From NCBI GenBank assembly GCA_934167885.1, contig CAKPMB010000018.1, positions 1-29,040 on the forward strand: a stretch of DNA of 29,040 nt. Reading direction: 5' to 3'. The DNA comes from an uncultured Bacilli bacterium (GTDB lineage Bacteria > Bacillota_I > Bacilli_A > RF39 > UBA660). The notes beneath the pieces are model-generated. The model had not been told where the DNA came from, searched no databases, and worked only from the letters and a program-made list of their open reading frames with translations. Shown piece after piece: positions 1-6,197 of the stretch. The stretch's first letter is position 1; each line of letters starts with the position of its first letter. The position numbers and the translations under genes are program-made.

Positions 1-35
1 TTCATTATTAAAGACTCAACGCTAAAGCTTAAAAG

Positions 36-63
36 AACCACCGGACTATCCGGTGGTTTTCAT
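36..63 (+). terminator. Intrinsic terminator of a gene left of the window
   Basis: A perfect 10-bp stem (36-45 with 49-58) with a 3-base loop is followed by a T-rich run ending in TTTTT. It reads rightwards, so it ends a transcript that enters from the left edge and faces the minus-strand tRNA-Ser. Confidence 0.85.
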
Positions 64-69
64 TTTTAC

Positions 70-95
70 AAAAAAACTTCTACAATGTAGAAGTT
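70..95 (-). terminator. Terminator of tRNA-Ser
   Basis: A 9-bp perfect stem (75-83 with 87-95) lies just downstream of the tRNA CCA end. Six or more T residues follow it on the minus strand. It lies back to back with the rightward terminator at 36-58. Confidence 0.85.
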
Positions 96-105
96 ACAAT
101 CATTA

Positions 106-198
106 TGGCGGAGCAGGAGGGATTTGAACCCTCGCACCAGTTTAACCCGATCTACACCCTTAGCAGGGGCGCCTCTTCAGCCTCTTGAGTACTACTCC
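106..198 (-). tRNA. tRNA-Ser (anticodon GCU)
   Basis: This 93-nt minus-strand RNA has a 7-bp acceptor stem (GGAGTAG with CTGCTCC, one G-T pair), a G discriminator and an encoded CCA. The anticodon loop reads CTGCTAA, giving GCU for AGC/AGU codons. A long variable arm and a GTTCAAATC T-loop identify a class II tRNA-Ser. It is followed by its own terminator at 75-95. Confidence 0.95.
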
Positions 199-285
199 AA
201 ATGACCAAAAATATAATAACATTTATTGATGGTCATTGTCAATTACCTATTTACATTTTCATTAAATGATAGTGCCATATATCGT

Positions 286-675
286 CTATTTTTCTTTAAG
301 AGACTTGGATGATTCTGTTTTTTTATTATTATCAAGAGAATTATCATTCACTTTATTTTTAGATGAACTTAAAAACGTAACACGTTCGGCAATTATTTCC
401 AATCTCTTTATTTTTTGTTCATCCTTTTCATAATAATTGGTTTGAATCCGTCCACGTATTCCAATGGTATCACCTTTATGGCAATACTCATTTAAATTCT
501 TGGCAAGTCCTTCCCACAAAGTGCAATCAATAAAATCCGTTTCATATATACCATCAGGATTCTTAAAACTACGATTAACAGCGACACAAATACGAACAAC
601 TTCCTTATTACTTTCTGTTACTCTTATTTCTGGATCTTGGGTAAGACGTCCTACTAACATAACAGTATTCAACAT
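286..675 (-). CDS. ssb: Single-stranded DNA-binding protein, tail-less variant
   Basis: SSB binds and protects single-stranded DNA in replication, recombination and repair. The 129-residue protein opens with the typical OB-fold start MLNTVMLVGRLTQDPEIR. It contains FIDCTLWEGLAKNL and the GIRGRIQTNYYE and IIAERV segments, covering the whole fold in about the first 105 residues. The ATG at 675 is preceded by AAAGGAGG at good spacing, so upstream in-frame codons are rejected. The C-terminus is short, Lys/Ser/Asn-rich and ends SLKEK. The canonical acidic tip (DDDIPF-like), which recruits partner proteins, is absent. The gene is not next to rpsF or rpsR, the usual partners. It may be a secondary SSB of the SsbB type; OB-fold assignment is firm, paralogue type is not. 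Confidence 0.9.
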   Translation of the reverse strand: MLNTVMLVGRLTQDPEIRVTESNKEVVRICVAVNRSFKNPDGIYETDFIDCTLWEGLAKNLNEYCHKGDTIGIRGRIQTNYYEKDEQKIKRLEIIAERVTFLSSSKNKVNDNSLDNNKKTESSKSLKEK

Positions 676-781
676 AACTCCTCCTTTCACTTCAAATATA
701 AAGAATTATTTAAGTAGACGCAAAAAAAGAAAAAATAGAAATTAAAGGCAAAAATAAGCAAAAAAGACTGTTTCAATATAT

Positions 782-824
782 AAAAAAAAGTTTTTATACA
801 TTAATAAAACTAATATATAAAAAC
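782..824 (-). terminator. Terminator after the Lys-rich gene
   Basis: A 9-bp stem (790-798 with 816-824) is followed on the minus strand by eight T residues (782-789). It lies 49 bases past the stop of the Lys-rich gene and upstream of ssb. It therefore separates the two transcription units. The rest of the 676-872 gap is AT-rich and shows no further gene. Confidence 0.75.
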
Positions 825-872
825 CAACTCTTTTAATACATAATAATTTCATAATTTTTGACACTTCAAAAT

Positions 873-1703
873 TTAATCTTTGACATCATCTATACTTGAT
901 TTAAGCTTTTTTTTAATATTAATATGCACAATTATGCTAGTTATAAGCGTATCAATAGAATACGTGATAATAAAAAACAAAATAAATGAAATAATAAAAC
1001 TTGCTAAAACATTTAAATATTCGTTAGTCGTAATATTTATAATCATAATATCGTCAGAAATATAAGGTGCAATAACATTAACAAAAGATATTGGAATAGC
1101 TAAAAATAATGATTCTTTTAAATAAATTTTTCTTCTTGTCTTTTTGCTTTCTTTATCATTACTATAAAGAGGAATATTTTTACCATATAATGTTTTATCA
1201 CTCTTTATTTTTTTATCGTCATTTTTTAAATTTAAATTTTTTGAAGATTCTTTCGATAATTCTTTAGTAGTTTTTAATTCCTTTTCATCAATTTTTCTTT
1301 CAATAATAGTCTCTTCTAAATCAATAGTCTTTTTACGTTTTTTCTTAGGCTCTATATCGTTAGAAACTCTTTTTTTAACTTTAGAAGAATTATTATTAGT
1401 CTTTTTTGTTGGTTCTTTCTTTAGAGTATTATCATTATTTTGCTTACTAGTTGTTGTCTTCTTCTTTTGTAGTTTTGGTTCAGTAACATTAACTTTTTTA
1501 ACTGTTTTAGTTGTTTTAATGTTTTTATTATCCTTATCTTTAGCTGTCTTTTTAGAAGAACTTTTGACATTCTTTTTATATGTGTTTTCATAATACCAAT
1601 CTAAATTACTATTACTTTTTGATGAACTTTTTTTTCGTTGACTAACATTTTTACTTTTACTATTTGTGCTTTTTTTCTTTTCTTTTTGAACATCATTATC
1701 CAT
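873..1703 (-). CDS. Lys/Ser-rich protein with C-terminal membrane hairpin
   Basis: I do not recognise this 276-residue protein as a known family. Roughly the first 185 residues are low-complexity and strongly basic, made of runs of Lys, Ser, Thr and Asn, and are probably disordered. Near the C-terminus two hydrophobic stretches (about residues 198-220 and 232-262) look like transmembrane helices, so a basic cytoplasmic tail is likely anchored to the membrane. The tail could bind nucleic acid or acidic lipids, but nothing in the sequence proves it. ATG 1703 is preceded by GGGTGAAAG. A sigma-A-type promoter lies at 1722-1750, overlapping the -35 box of the divergent tRNA-Trp promoter. Confidence 0.7.
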   Translation of the reverse strand: MDNDVQKEKKKSTNSKSKNVSQRKKSSSKSNSNLDWYYENTYKKNVKSSSKKTAKDKDNKNIKTTKTVKKVNVTEPKLQKKKTTTSKQNNDNTLKKEPTKKTNNNSSKVKKRVSNDIEPKKKRKKTIDLEETIIERKIDEKELKTTKELSKESSKNLNLKNDDKKIKSDKTLYGKNIPLYSNDKESKKTRRKIYLKESLFLAIPISFVNVIAPYISDDIMIINITTNEYLNVLASFIISFILFFIITYSIDTLITSIIVHINIKKKLKSSIDDVKD

Positions 1704-1721
1704 TAACTTTCACCCAAACAT

Positions 1722-1773
1722 ATTATAAAATAAATAAACGTAATTGACAAGCAAATATAATTAATGTTATACT
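1722..1773. promoter_or_regulatory. Divergent promoter pair with overlapping -35 boxes
   Basis: Rightwards, TTGACA (1744-1749), an 18-base spacer and an extended -10 TGTTATACT (1765-1773) precede tRNA-Trp by 13 bases. Leftwards, TTGTCA (minus strand of 1745-1750), a 17-base spacer and TATAAT (minus strand of 1722-1727) precede the Lys-rich gene. The -35 hexamers share five bases, so RNA polymerase probably cannot occupy both at once. Confidence 0.75.
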
Positions 1774-1786
1774 TGTCTAGTCACCT

Positions 1787-1860
1787 AGGGGATTAGTTAA
1801 ATGGTATAATAATGGTCTCCAAAACCACTGTTGGGAGTTCGATTCTCTCATCCCCTGCCA
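1787..1860 (+). tRNA. tRNA-Trp (anticodon CCA)
   Basis: This 74-nt RNA has acceptor arms AGGGGAT and ATCCCCT, a G discriminator and an encoded CCA. The anticodon loop is CTCCAAA with anticodon CCA at 1819-1821, and the T-arm reads GGGAGTTCGATTCTCTC. CCA reads only UGG, so in this window UGA is not expected to mean Trp, unlike in many Mollicutes. Confidence 0.96.
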
Positions 1861-1870
1861 TTTGAATTTT

Positions 1871-1906
1871 ACGATTTAGTCTTGAAAACGACTAAATCGT
1901 TTTTAT
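1871..1906 (+). terminator. Terminator of tRNA-Trp
   Basis: A perfect 11-bp stem (1871-1881 with 1890-1900) is followed by TTTTT, ten bases after the CCA end of tRNA-Trp. Confidence 0.9.
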
Positions 1907-1961
1907 TAGCATCTAAAGTAATCAATAAATTTATGTAAAAAGCTTGTTTTATACTTGCAAC

Positions 1962-2009
1962 TTGCAAAAATAACTAAATTGTGATATAATGTGTGCCATC
2001 TAAGGGAGG
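1962..2009 (+). promoter_or_regulatory. Promoter and ribosome-binding site of the 304-residue gene
   Basis: TTGCAA (1962-1967), a 17-base spacer and the extended -10 TGATATAAT (1982-1990) form a strong promoter. AAGGGAGG (2002-2009) sits five bases before the ATG at 2015 and rules out an in-frame start at 1991. Confidence 0.75.
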
Positions 2010-2014
2010 TTTAT

Positions 2015-2929
2015 ATGACAATAAATCAAGAAATGAATTTTTATGAACAAGATGAAAAAAAATACAATGTTTCACAAAATCAAGAATTATTAATGTGGTT
2101 GAAAGAAGCAATTGAGAAAGGATATCATCCAGCTGTTGACAGCGTTAAAGAAATTCAAGAACTTATCAATAGTATTGCAAGATGGTATGAAATTAAATAT
2201 CCAGAAAGAGAAATGGAACTTGAAGATGGAATAGAAGATATGGATTTTAAGAATATTGAATCTTTATCTAAAATGATGGATATAAATCAATTGATGTATC
2301 GCTTACCACACAGTCAACTATGCTTAATGAGATGTAATTATCATTCTAATGCAGGTTGTTGCATAACACACTATGATACTGAAGGAAATTTAAAAGAGAA
2401 AAAAGTATTATACATGCGTATAAATGAAAATCTTGATAACGATTTATCAACTAGCGAAAAAAATAACTTTGCAATAATAGCTGATGTTACAAATGGTCAA
2501 GTTTATGGACTAGATGATAAGTTAGAAAGTTACACTAATAGAGAGAATATTACTACTCTTTATATCACATTAGATAAATTATTAGACTTATTCAAAGAAA
2601 ACTATGCAGATAAATTAAACTTTACTGCATTAGAAGAATGTGTATATAACCATAACTGTAATATTGAACTAAGAAGAAGAGTTTTACAATTAGTTGCACT
2701 TAAATTATTATATTCTAACAATACTTGTCCAGAAATAGGTTATGAAAGAGCTAAACGCTTTATAAATGAATTCAATAATGAAATGGATTTAAATCTTTCT
2801 AGTAATGAAATTGATAAATTAATTAATAAAGATTACAGTAATACTAATAATTACGTTTCTGCTAGCAATCAAGCTTCAACAAAACCACGTAAAGGCAAAA
2901 ATTTAATAAAGTCATTATTAAAAAAATAA
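2015..2929 (+). CDS. Unknown 304-residue protein
   Basis: I do not recognise a family. The protein has no signal peptide or membrane helix and looks cytoplasmic. The N-terminal 100 residues are acidic and helical. The middle part (about residues 100-200) contains several Cys and His (CLMRCNYHSNAGCCITHYD) followed by strand-rich segments, and a Cys/His pair recurs later in ECVYNHNC. The last 40 residues are Asn/Ser-rich and end in a basic tail, KSLLKK. The Cys/His spacing could form a metal site, but this is a guess. The start is fixed by the Shine-Dalgarno site at 2002-2009. The gene has its own promoter and is convergent with the next gene. Confidence 0.7.
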   Translation: MTINQEMNFYEQDEKKYNVSQNQELLMWLKEAIEKGYHPAVDSVKEIQELINSIARWYEIKYPEREMELEDGIEDMDFKNIESLSKMMDINQLMYRLPHSQLCLMRCNYHSNAGCCITHYDTEGNLKEKKVLYMRINENLDNDLSTSEKNNFAIIADVTNGQVYGLDDKLESYTNRENITTLYITLDKLLDLFKENYADKLNFTALEECVYNHNCNIELRRRVLQLVALKLLYSNNTCPEIGYERAKRFINEFNNEMDLNLSSNEIDKLINKDYSNTNNYVSASNQASTKPRKGKNLIKSLLKK

Positions 2930-2942
2930 AATAATAACCATA

Positions 2943-3020
2943 AAAACTACGATAAATTAAATCAAACATCATAGTTTTTTTAAACTAAAGAAAGTAGTAT
3001 TGTTTTATGCTACTTTCTTT
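2943..3020. terminator. Terminator hairpins between convergent genes
   Basis: Two hairpins lie between the convergent genes. The first pairs 2943-2953 with 2968-2978 with one mismatch and is followed by a T run, serving the rightward gene. The second is a perfect 11-bp stem (2987-2997 with 3010-3020) that contains the stop codon of the leftward gene and is followed by a pyrimidine-rich run on the plus strand. Confidence 0.6.
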
Positions 3021-3813
3021 TCTTTAGTAATGTTTTAACTTTAACATCTTGGTTAGTATCTTGTTGTTCTTTTTCTTTTAATAATTCTTTCAACTCTTCT
3101 AACACTTGTTTTTGTTCACTAACTGTTAAATTGTTGCTTATAGTTTTTGTTTTTTTATTTTGTTGGTTATTTAAACATTGATTAATATCATCTTTTAAAG
3201 CTTTAGCATTATTTTTTCTTACATTTTCTTCTAACTTATCCTTAACCCCATTTTTGTCTTTACTTTTTTCAATAATAGCTCTTCTTTGTTTAATGGCTTT
3301 TCTTTGTTCATCAGCAGTTAATTTAGATGCTGAACCATATGATGCTAAAATAGTGATATCATTTGGTTCATCGCCTACCTCATAATAAATTTCACCAGGT
3401 TTATTTTCTATCATAACGACAACTAATTCTGAGTCTAATAGTCTTTTCTTAACTATAAAAGGTATAAACAAGGCATTAAAAAGTGTTGGTTTCTTTGAAT
3501 ATTCCTCTTGTTCTACTTTTGACATCTCGTCTAACGCATCAATTACTCTAAGTTCATCTAAAAGAAATCCTCTATCTTCATCAAATTTCCTTGTTCTGCA
3601 AAGAACATTTATCATATTAAATATTGGAATTAACAATGATAATGTAAAAATCTTATCACCATCAGGATTAATTTGAGCACTAATGTCTTTTAATCTTTGT
3701 AGATCAACTTTATAACCAGCATCTGCTGCATCTTTAAAAATTCTAAGTTCACTCATTATTTCCATAAAATAACTTACCACAACAGTTAATAACCACATAA
3801 TAAAATACTTCAT
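3010..3813 (-). CDS. Unknown membrane protein with charged C-terminal tail
   Basis: This 267-residue protein is not a family I can name. A first hydrophobic helix starts at the N-terminus (MKYFIMWLLTVVVSYFMEI), and a second lies at about residues 55-75 (FTLSLLIPIFNMINVL). The rest is soluble: an acidic middle, a strand-rich part near ELVVVMIENKPGEIYYEV, then a Lys/Glu/Gln-rich tail likely to form coiled coil. The ATG at 3813 is preceded by GTGGGGAG, so the longer in-frame reading from 3834 is rejected. A good promoter lies at 3843-3871. It is probably a single-gene unit. Confidence 0.7.
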   Translation of the reverse strand: MKYFIMWLLTVVVSYFMEIMSELRIFKDAADAGYKVDLQRLKDISAQINPDGDKIFTLSLLIPIFNMINVLCRTRKFDEDRGFLLDELRVIDALDEMSKVEQEEYSKKPTLFNALFIPFIVKKRLLDSELVVVMIENKPGEIYYEVGDEPNDITILASYGSASKLTADEQRKAIKQRRAIIEKSKDKNGVKDKLEENVRKNNAKALKDDINQCLNNQQNKKTKTISNNLTVSEQKQVLEELKELLKEKEQQDTNQDVKVKTLLKKRK

Positions 3814-3842
3814 AAATAAACTCCCCACTTTCAATGGTAGTT

Positions 3843-3871
3843 ATAGTAGCATACCAATAGTTTGTTGTCAA
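3843..3871 (-). promoter_or_regulatory. Promoter of the 267-residue membrane protein gene
   Basis: On the minus strand a perfect TTGACA (3866-3871), a 17-base spacer and TACTAT (3843-3848) with a TG extension precede the start codon by about 30 bases. Confidence 0.75.
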
Positions 3872-3903
3872 ACCATTAAAATAAATCTAGCTAAGGAAAT
3901 AAT

Positions 3904-4632
3904 TTAAAACTTCTTACAAATTTTACTATAATAATCTTCTAGACATTGTTTAAATTTATAAAAATCATTGTTGCTATTTAAATATACCCTTTTATTTATT
4001 TCAAGCATAATTGAAGATAATCGCTTATCTTTTTTATTAAAATATTTATTTGGTATTATAGTTCCTTCATATGGATAATTAATTTCAACAGAATAGCCAT
4101 ATTCTTTAAAATAATTTACTGTAAAATTAGTTAATTCTTCATTAACACAAGTATTATCAATACCAATACATATATCAGGTGCTTTGGTTACATTAAATAA
4201 TTTATAAACTATTTCATCAGAAAAACTATGAAAATCTATAATAACACACTTATTGTGTTTTTTTAACAAATTAGTAACCATTTTATCTAATTTATTATGA
4301 TGCTTATTATAATATGATTCTATAATTTTATCTTTATACTTTTTATTGGGAATAGCAATAGTGTTATCACAATCTTTGGTATAAATTACACCCATTCCCT
4401 TCTTTGACATAATTTCTTTGGAATCATCCTTAAATTTTTCTACATCACAGAATAGCCTTGAATATTTAAAAATTAATTTATGACATTTATTTGGAGTTAA
4501 TTTATCAGTCAAATAATCACTTAAAAACATATTGACATGTTTTATATACTCTTTATCTTTGATACATATATGCCAATATTGCTTTGGTATTTTTAAAGAT
4601 GAATGTGGAACATGAAATAATACATAATTCAT
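3904..4632 (-). CDS. N-formylglutamate amidohydrolase-family protein
   Basis: Members of this family (HutG-type FGase) hydrolyse N-formyl-glutamate or related N-acyl amides and have a zinc-peptidase-like fold. The 242 residues keep the family landmarks in order: FHVPHSS at residues 6-12, DVEKF near 65, VIIDFHSFS near 130, NYPYEGTIIP near 190 and SIMLEINKRVYL near 210. The two His-containing motifs and the Glu of the LEIN motif are the expected metal and catalytic positions. The ATG at 4632 follows TTTAGGAGG. It lies 46 bases downstream of the preceding 138-residue gene, and both probably share the promoter at 5110-5137. No histidine-degradation genes are nearby, so a role in Hut catabolism is not supported; the real substrate is unknown. 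Confidence 0.85.
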   Translation of the reverse strand: MNYVLFHVPHSSLKIPKQYWHICIKDKEYIKHVNMFLSDYLTDKLTPNKCHKLIFKYSRLFCDVEKFKDDSKEIMSKKGMGVIYTKDCDNTIAIPNKKYKDKIIESYYNKHHNKLDKMVTNLLKKHNKCVIIDFHSFSDEIVYKLFNVTKAPDICIGIDNTCVNEELTNFTVNYFKEYGYSVEINYPYEGTIIPNKYFNKKDKRLSSIMLEINKRVYLNSNNDFYKFKQCLEDYYSKICKKF

Positions 4633-4678
4633 TAAAATACCTCCTAAATTTCTATATATTTATATATAAATTGTAATA

Positions 4679-5095
4679 TTATTTAACAAAATTTTCTAAC
4701 TTTTTTCTTTCATTTTCATTAGTTAAAAAGAATAAACATTTTGTATTTAACAAATCTTTAACATAATTTTTATCCTTTAAGGCTAGTATGCTATCCACAA
4801 TATATTTTTGGTCTAAGTCATTCCAAAAATCATTACAAGCATCTAAAAAAGCAACTAATAGATCAACATTTTGATATTTTATAAAATAATCAATTAAAAA
4901 CTTTTGATTATAATTAACATAAATACAAGTTAAAAATATTACACAATATAAATCATTGTCATTAATTAATTTATTAACCAATTGTAAATGCTCTTTTTCA
5001 GTCAATTTAGTAATCATTGTGTAATATGGTCCATTTTTATATTGATTCAATATTAATTGTTCTTTTTCAGTATATTTATTTAACATTTTATTCAT
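4679..5095 (-). CDS. Unknown small helical protein
   Basis: This 138-residue protein is not recognised. It is rich in Leu, Asn, Tyr and Lys, with repeated amphipathic helix-like segments (LVNKLINDNDLYCVIFLTCIY; LLVAFLDACNDFWNDL) that recall helical-repeat proteins, although no defined repeat is evident. It has no signal peptide. The start is uncertain: the ATG at 5095 lies directly against GAGAGTGG. An in-frame ATG three codons later (5086) has better spacing to that site. It appears to be the first gene of a two-gene unit with the N-formylglutamate amidohydrolase-family gene. Confidence 0.65.
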   Translation of the reverse strand: MNKMLNKYTEKEQLILNQYKNGPYYTMITKLTEKEHLQLVNKLINDNDLYCVIFLTCIYVNYNQKFLIDYFIKYQNVDLLVAFLDACNDFWNDLDQKYIVDSILALKDKNYVKDLLNTKCLFFLTNENERKKLENFVK

Positions 5096-5109
5096 CCACT
5101 CTCTAGATT

Positions 5110-5137
5110 ATTTTATCATTTTTTCTATAATTTACAA
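5110..5137 (-). promoter_or_regulatory. Promoter of the 138-residue gene
   Basis: On the minus strand TTGTAA (5132-5137), a 16-base spacer and the extended -10 TGATAAAAT (5110-5118) lie just upstream of the 138-residue gene. The gap 5138-5366 holds no gene, only the hairpin at 5284-5301. Confidence 0.65.
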
Positions 5138-5283
5138 TAAATTAAATTGCATTCTCAGTAGGTAAATGGCGAACTAATTTATTTATAATTTCTTAAAATT
5201 TAACTCCTTTATTGTATAATCAATTATATTTTCTTTAAAACAAAAGAACTAACATTTCTGCTAGTTGTTAATATTTATTACTT

Positions 5284-5301
5284 ACTCGAAGAAGTTCGAG
5301 T
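5284..5301. repeat. Hairpin ACTCGAA/TTCGAGT, copy 1
   Basis: A 7-bp perfect inverted repeat (5284-5290 with 5295-5301) with a 4-base loop lies downstream of the KilA-N remnant. The same arms recur at 5703-5730 on the other side of that gene. It is followed by TTTTC on the plus strand. Confidence 0.6.
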
Positions 5302-5366
5302 TTTCTAAAAAGTCTTTCAATTTAGTGGATTGATAAAATTTTGTTTTCTTTAAAGATTTTTTATAA

Positions 5367-5626
5367 TTAATCCAGTTTTGCAATAACATATCCTGCCAAA
5401 TTTTCAAAGGTTGTAAATCCGTGACCTTTAAAATTCTCATTATTTAGTTTTTCCCATAAACCTAGATAAGCAATAACGTCTTTGTTTCTCATCCATGTTT
5501 GTATTGGTGCAATTGATTCCTCTTGATTTACATATCTTGCCAAATCTGTTAGAGATATAAATTCTTTATTATCCATAGTTATTACTTTAATTTTAGTATC
5601 ATTGACTTCTATATTTCTTGTTTCAT
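5367..5626 (-). pseudogene. KilA-N domain gene, frameshifted and truncated
   Basis: KilA-N domains are DNA-binding modules of phages and mobile elements. The readable product contains FISLTDLARYVNQEES, IQTWMRNKDVIAYLGLWEKLNN and FKGHGFTTFENLAG, the N-terminal part of the domain. It stops after about 85 residues, whereas family members known to me continue for 100 or more residues. The start is also broken. AGGAGG (minus strand of 5632-5637) is well spaced for the ATG at 5626, but that frame ends after five codons. Removing two bases of an ATAT run (5611-5614) would join it to the domain frame (MKQEIEVNDTK). The alternative in-frame start at 5642 would put the Shine-Dalgarno inside the gene. 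I see a decayed gene, flanked by matching hairpins. Confidence 0.65.
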
Positions 5627-5702
5627 TTAAACCTCCTGACATGTTTTCAACATTATTCTTAATTTTTTCTGCAAATACTTTATCACATTTTTAAGTATAT
5701 TA

Positions 5703-5730
5703 AAACTCGAACTTTTATTAGTTCGAGTTT
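5703..5730. repeat. Hairpin ACTCGAA/TTCGAGT, copy 2
   Basis: A 10-bp perfect inverted repeat (5703-5712 with 5721-5730) with an 8-base loop shares an 11-base core (AAACTCGAACT) with the hairpin at 5284-5301. On the minus strand it is followed by TTTTAAT. Together the two copies bracket the KilA-N remnant. Confidence 0.6.
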
Positions 5731-5867
5731 ATTATCAATTTGGTGCGTCAGTTATAGACGTTTGGAAATTTATATTTAGGTTAATTCCTAATAACATTAT
5801 ATCACTATTTTGTTTATTTTTCACAATAATTTACGAAAATTTTCATCTGTTCGCTTTTTTTTATAAA

Positions 5868-5883
5868 TGTATAATAGTATACT
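5868..5883 (+). promoter_or_regulatory. Putative promoter of the toxin-like mRNA
   Basis: TATAAT (5870-5875) directly preceded by TG, and a second candidate TATACT (5878-5883), lie about 65-80 bases upstream of the small ORF. No good -35 box is visible at 16-18 bases, so the start site is uncertain. Confidence 0.5.
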
Positions 5884-5903
5884 TTATGTAGGGAATATCA
5901 GTT

Positions 5904-5940
5904 GTTGAGTGTCTACCTCTAATCTTTATAGAGAGGAGGT
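5904..5940 (+). promoter_or_regulatory. 5' leader that can hide the ribosome-binding site
   Basis: ACCTCT (5915-5920) can pair with GGAGGT (5935-5940) across a 14-base loop with one G-U pair, burying the Shine-Dalgarno AGAGGAGG (5932-5939). The adjoining 5904-5917 can instead pair over 14 bp (one G-U) with 6083-6096 near the 3' end of the same transcript. Such leader folding is known for type I toxin mRNAs; here it is predicted by eye. Confidence 0.55.
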
Positions 5941-5946
5941 TTGATA

Positions 5947-6042
5947 ATGATGAAGAAAAGAAACTTTGTAATCAAAGTTTTTCGATACATTACTATCATT
6001 TTATTTCTCCTTATCGTCATGATAGTAGTAATAAAAAAATGA
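5947..6042 (+). CDS. Putative type I toxin, 31-residue membrane peptide
   Basis: This short ORF has a strong Shine-Dalgarno (AGAGGAGG, 5932-5939) seven bases before ATG 5947; a second ATG follows directly. The peptide starts MMKKRNFVIKVFRY, continues with one hydrophobic helix (ITIILFLLIVMIVV) and ends IKK. This is the usual build of pore-forming or membrane-stressing type I toxins: basic ends around a single membrane span. I do not recognise the sequence as Fst, TxpA, BsrG or another named family. Its 3' end overlaps, in antisense, an RNA with its own promoter (6155-6183) and terminator (6041-6067). Function is inferred from architecture; a small regulatory membrane peptide is the main alternative. 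Confidence 0.65.
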   Translation: MMKKRNFVIKVFRYITIILFLLIVMIVVIKK

Positions 6043-6148
6043 CACTTAAGTCTATGACTTAAATGTCTAACAAAGAAATTTGGGTAGACATTCAACATTG
6101 CAAAACTGAATGTTTCCTTTTTTATTTTATGCAGTTTTCTCTGCCTAC
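6032..6148 (-). ncRNA. Predicted antisense RNA antitoxin
   Basis: A transcript of about 115 nt is predicted on the minus strand from the promoter at 6155-6183. It would begin near 6148 with a small hairpin (GCAG/CTGC, 6131-6144). It would end at a 12-bp stem (6056-6067 with 6041-6052, one G-U, 3-base loop) followed by a T-rich run. That stem pairs better on the minus strand, where the mismatch becomes a G-U pair, so it is oriented to end this RNA. The RNA is fully complementary to the last codons and 3' region of the toxin-like mRNA, the arrangement known for RatA/txpA and SR4/bsrG. The long minus-strand reading frame over 5919-6164 has no ribosome-binding site and is not considered a gene. 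Confidence 0.6.
6089..6125 (+). terminator. Candidate terminator of the toxin-like mRNA
   Basis: Alternative stems AACATT/AATGTT (6094-6099 with 6109-6114) or CATTCA/TGAATG (6089-6094 with 6107-6112) are followed by TTTCCTTTTTT. An mRNA ending here would include the 3' arm (6083-6096) that pairs with its own leader. Confidence 0.5.
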
Positions 6149-6154
6149 ATACTA

Positions 6155-6183
6155 ATATTATCATAAAAACCTTGTTTTGTCAA
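6155..6183 (-). promoter_or_regulatory. Strong promoter of the antisense RNA
   Basis: On the minus strand a perfect TTGACA (6178-6183), a 17-base spacer and the extended -10 TGATAATAT (6155-6163) form one of the best promoters in the window, consistent with an abundant, unstable antisense RNA. Confidence 0.75.
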
Positions 6184-6197
6184 AAAAATTATTTTGA

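Noticed and set aside
464..745. Plus-strand frame opposite ssb
   Set aside because: It is antisense to a conserved OB-fold gene, with no start signals.
880..1065. Plus-strand frame opposite the Lys-rich gene
   Set aside because: It is the hydrophobic complement of the membrane helices and has no ribosome site.
3904..4632. Histidine utilisation gene hutG
   Set aside because: The family fits, but no other hut genes are near, so the symbol is not justified.
5919..6164. 81-codon minus-strand reading frame over the toxin locus
   Set aside because: It has no ribosome-binding site, is antisense to the small ORF, and contains the terminator stem of the predicted antisense RNA.
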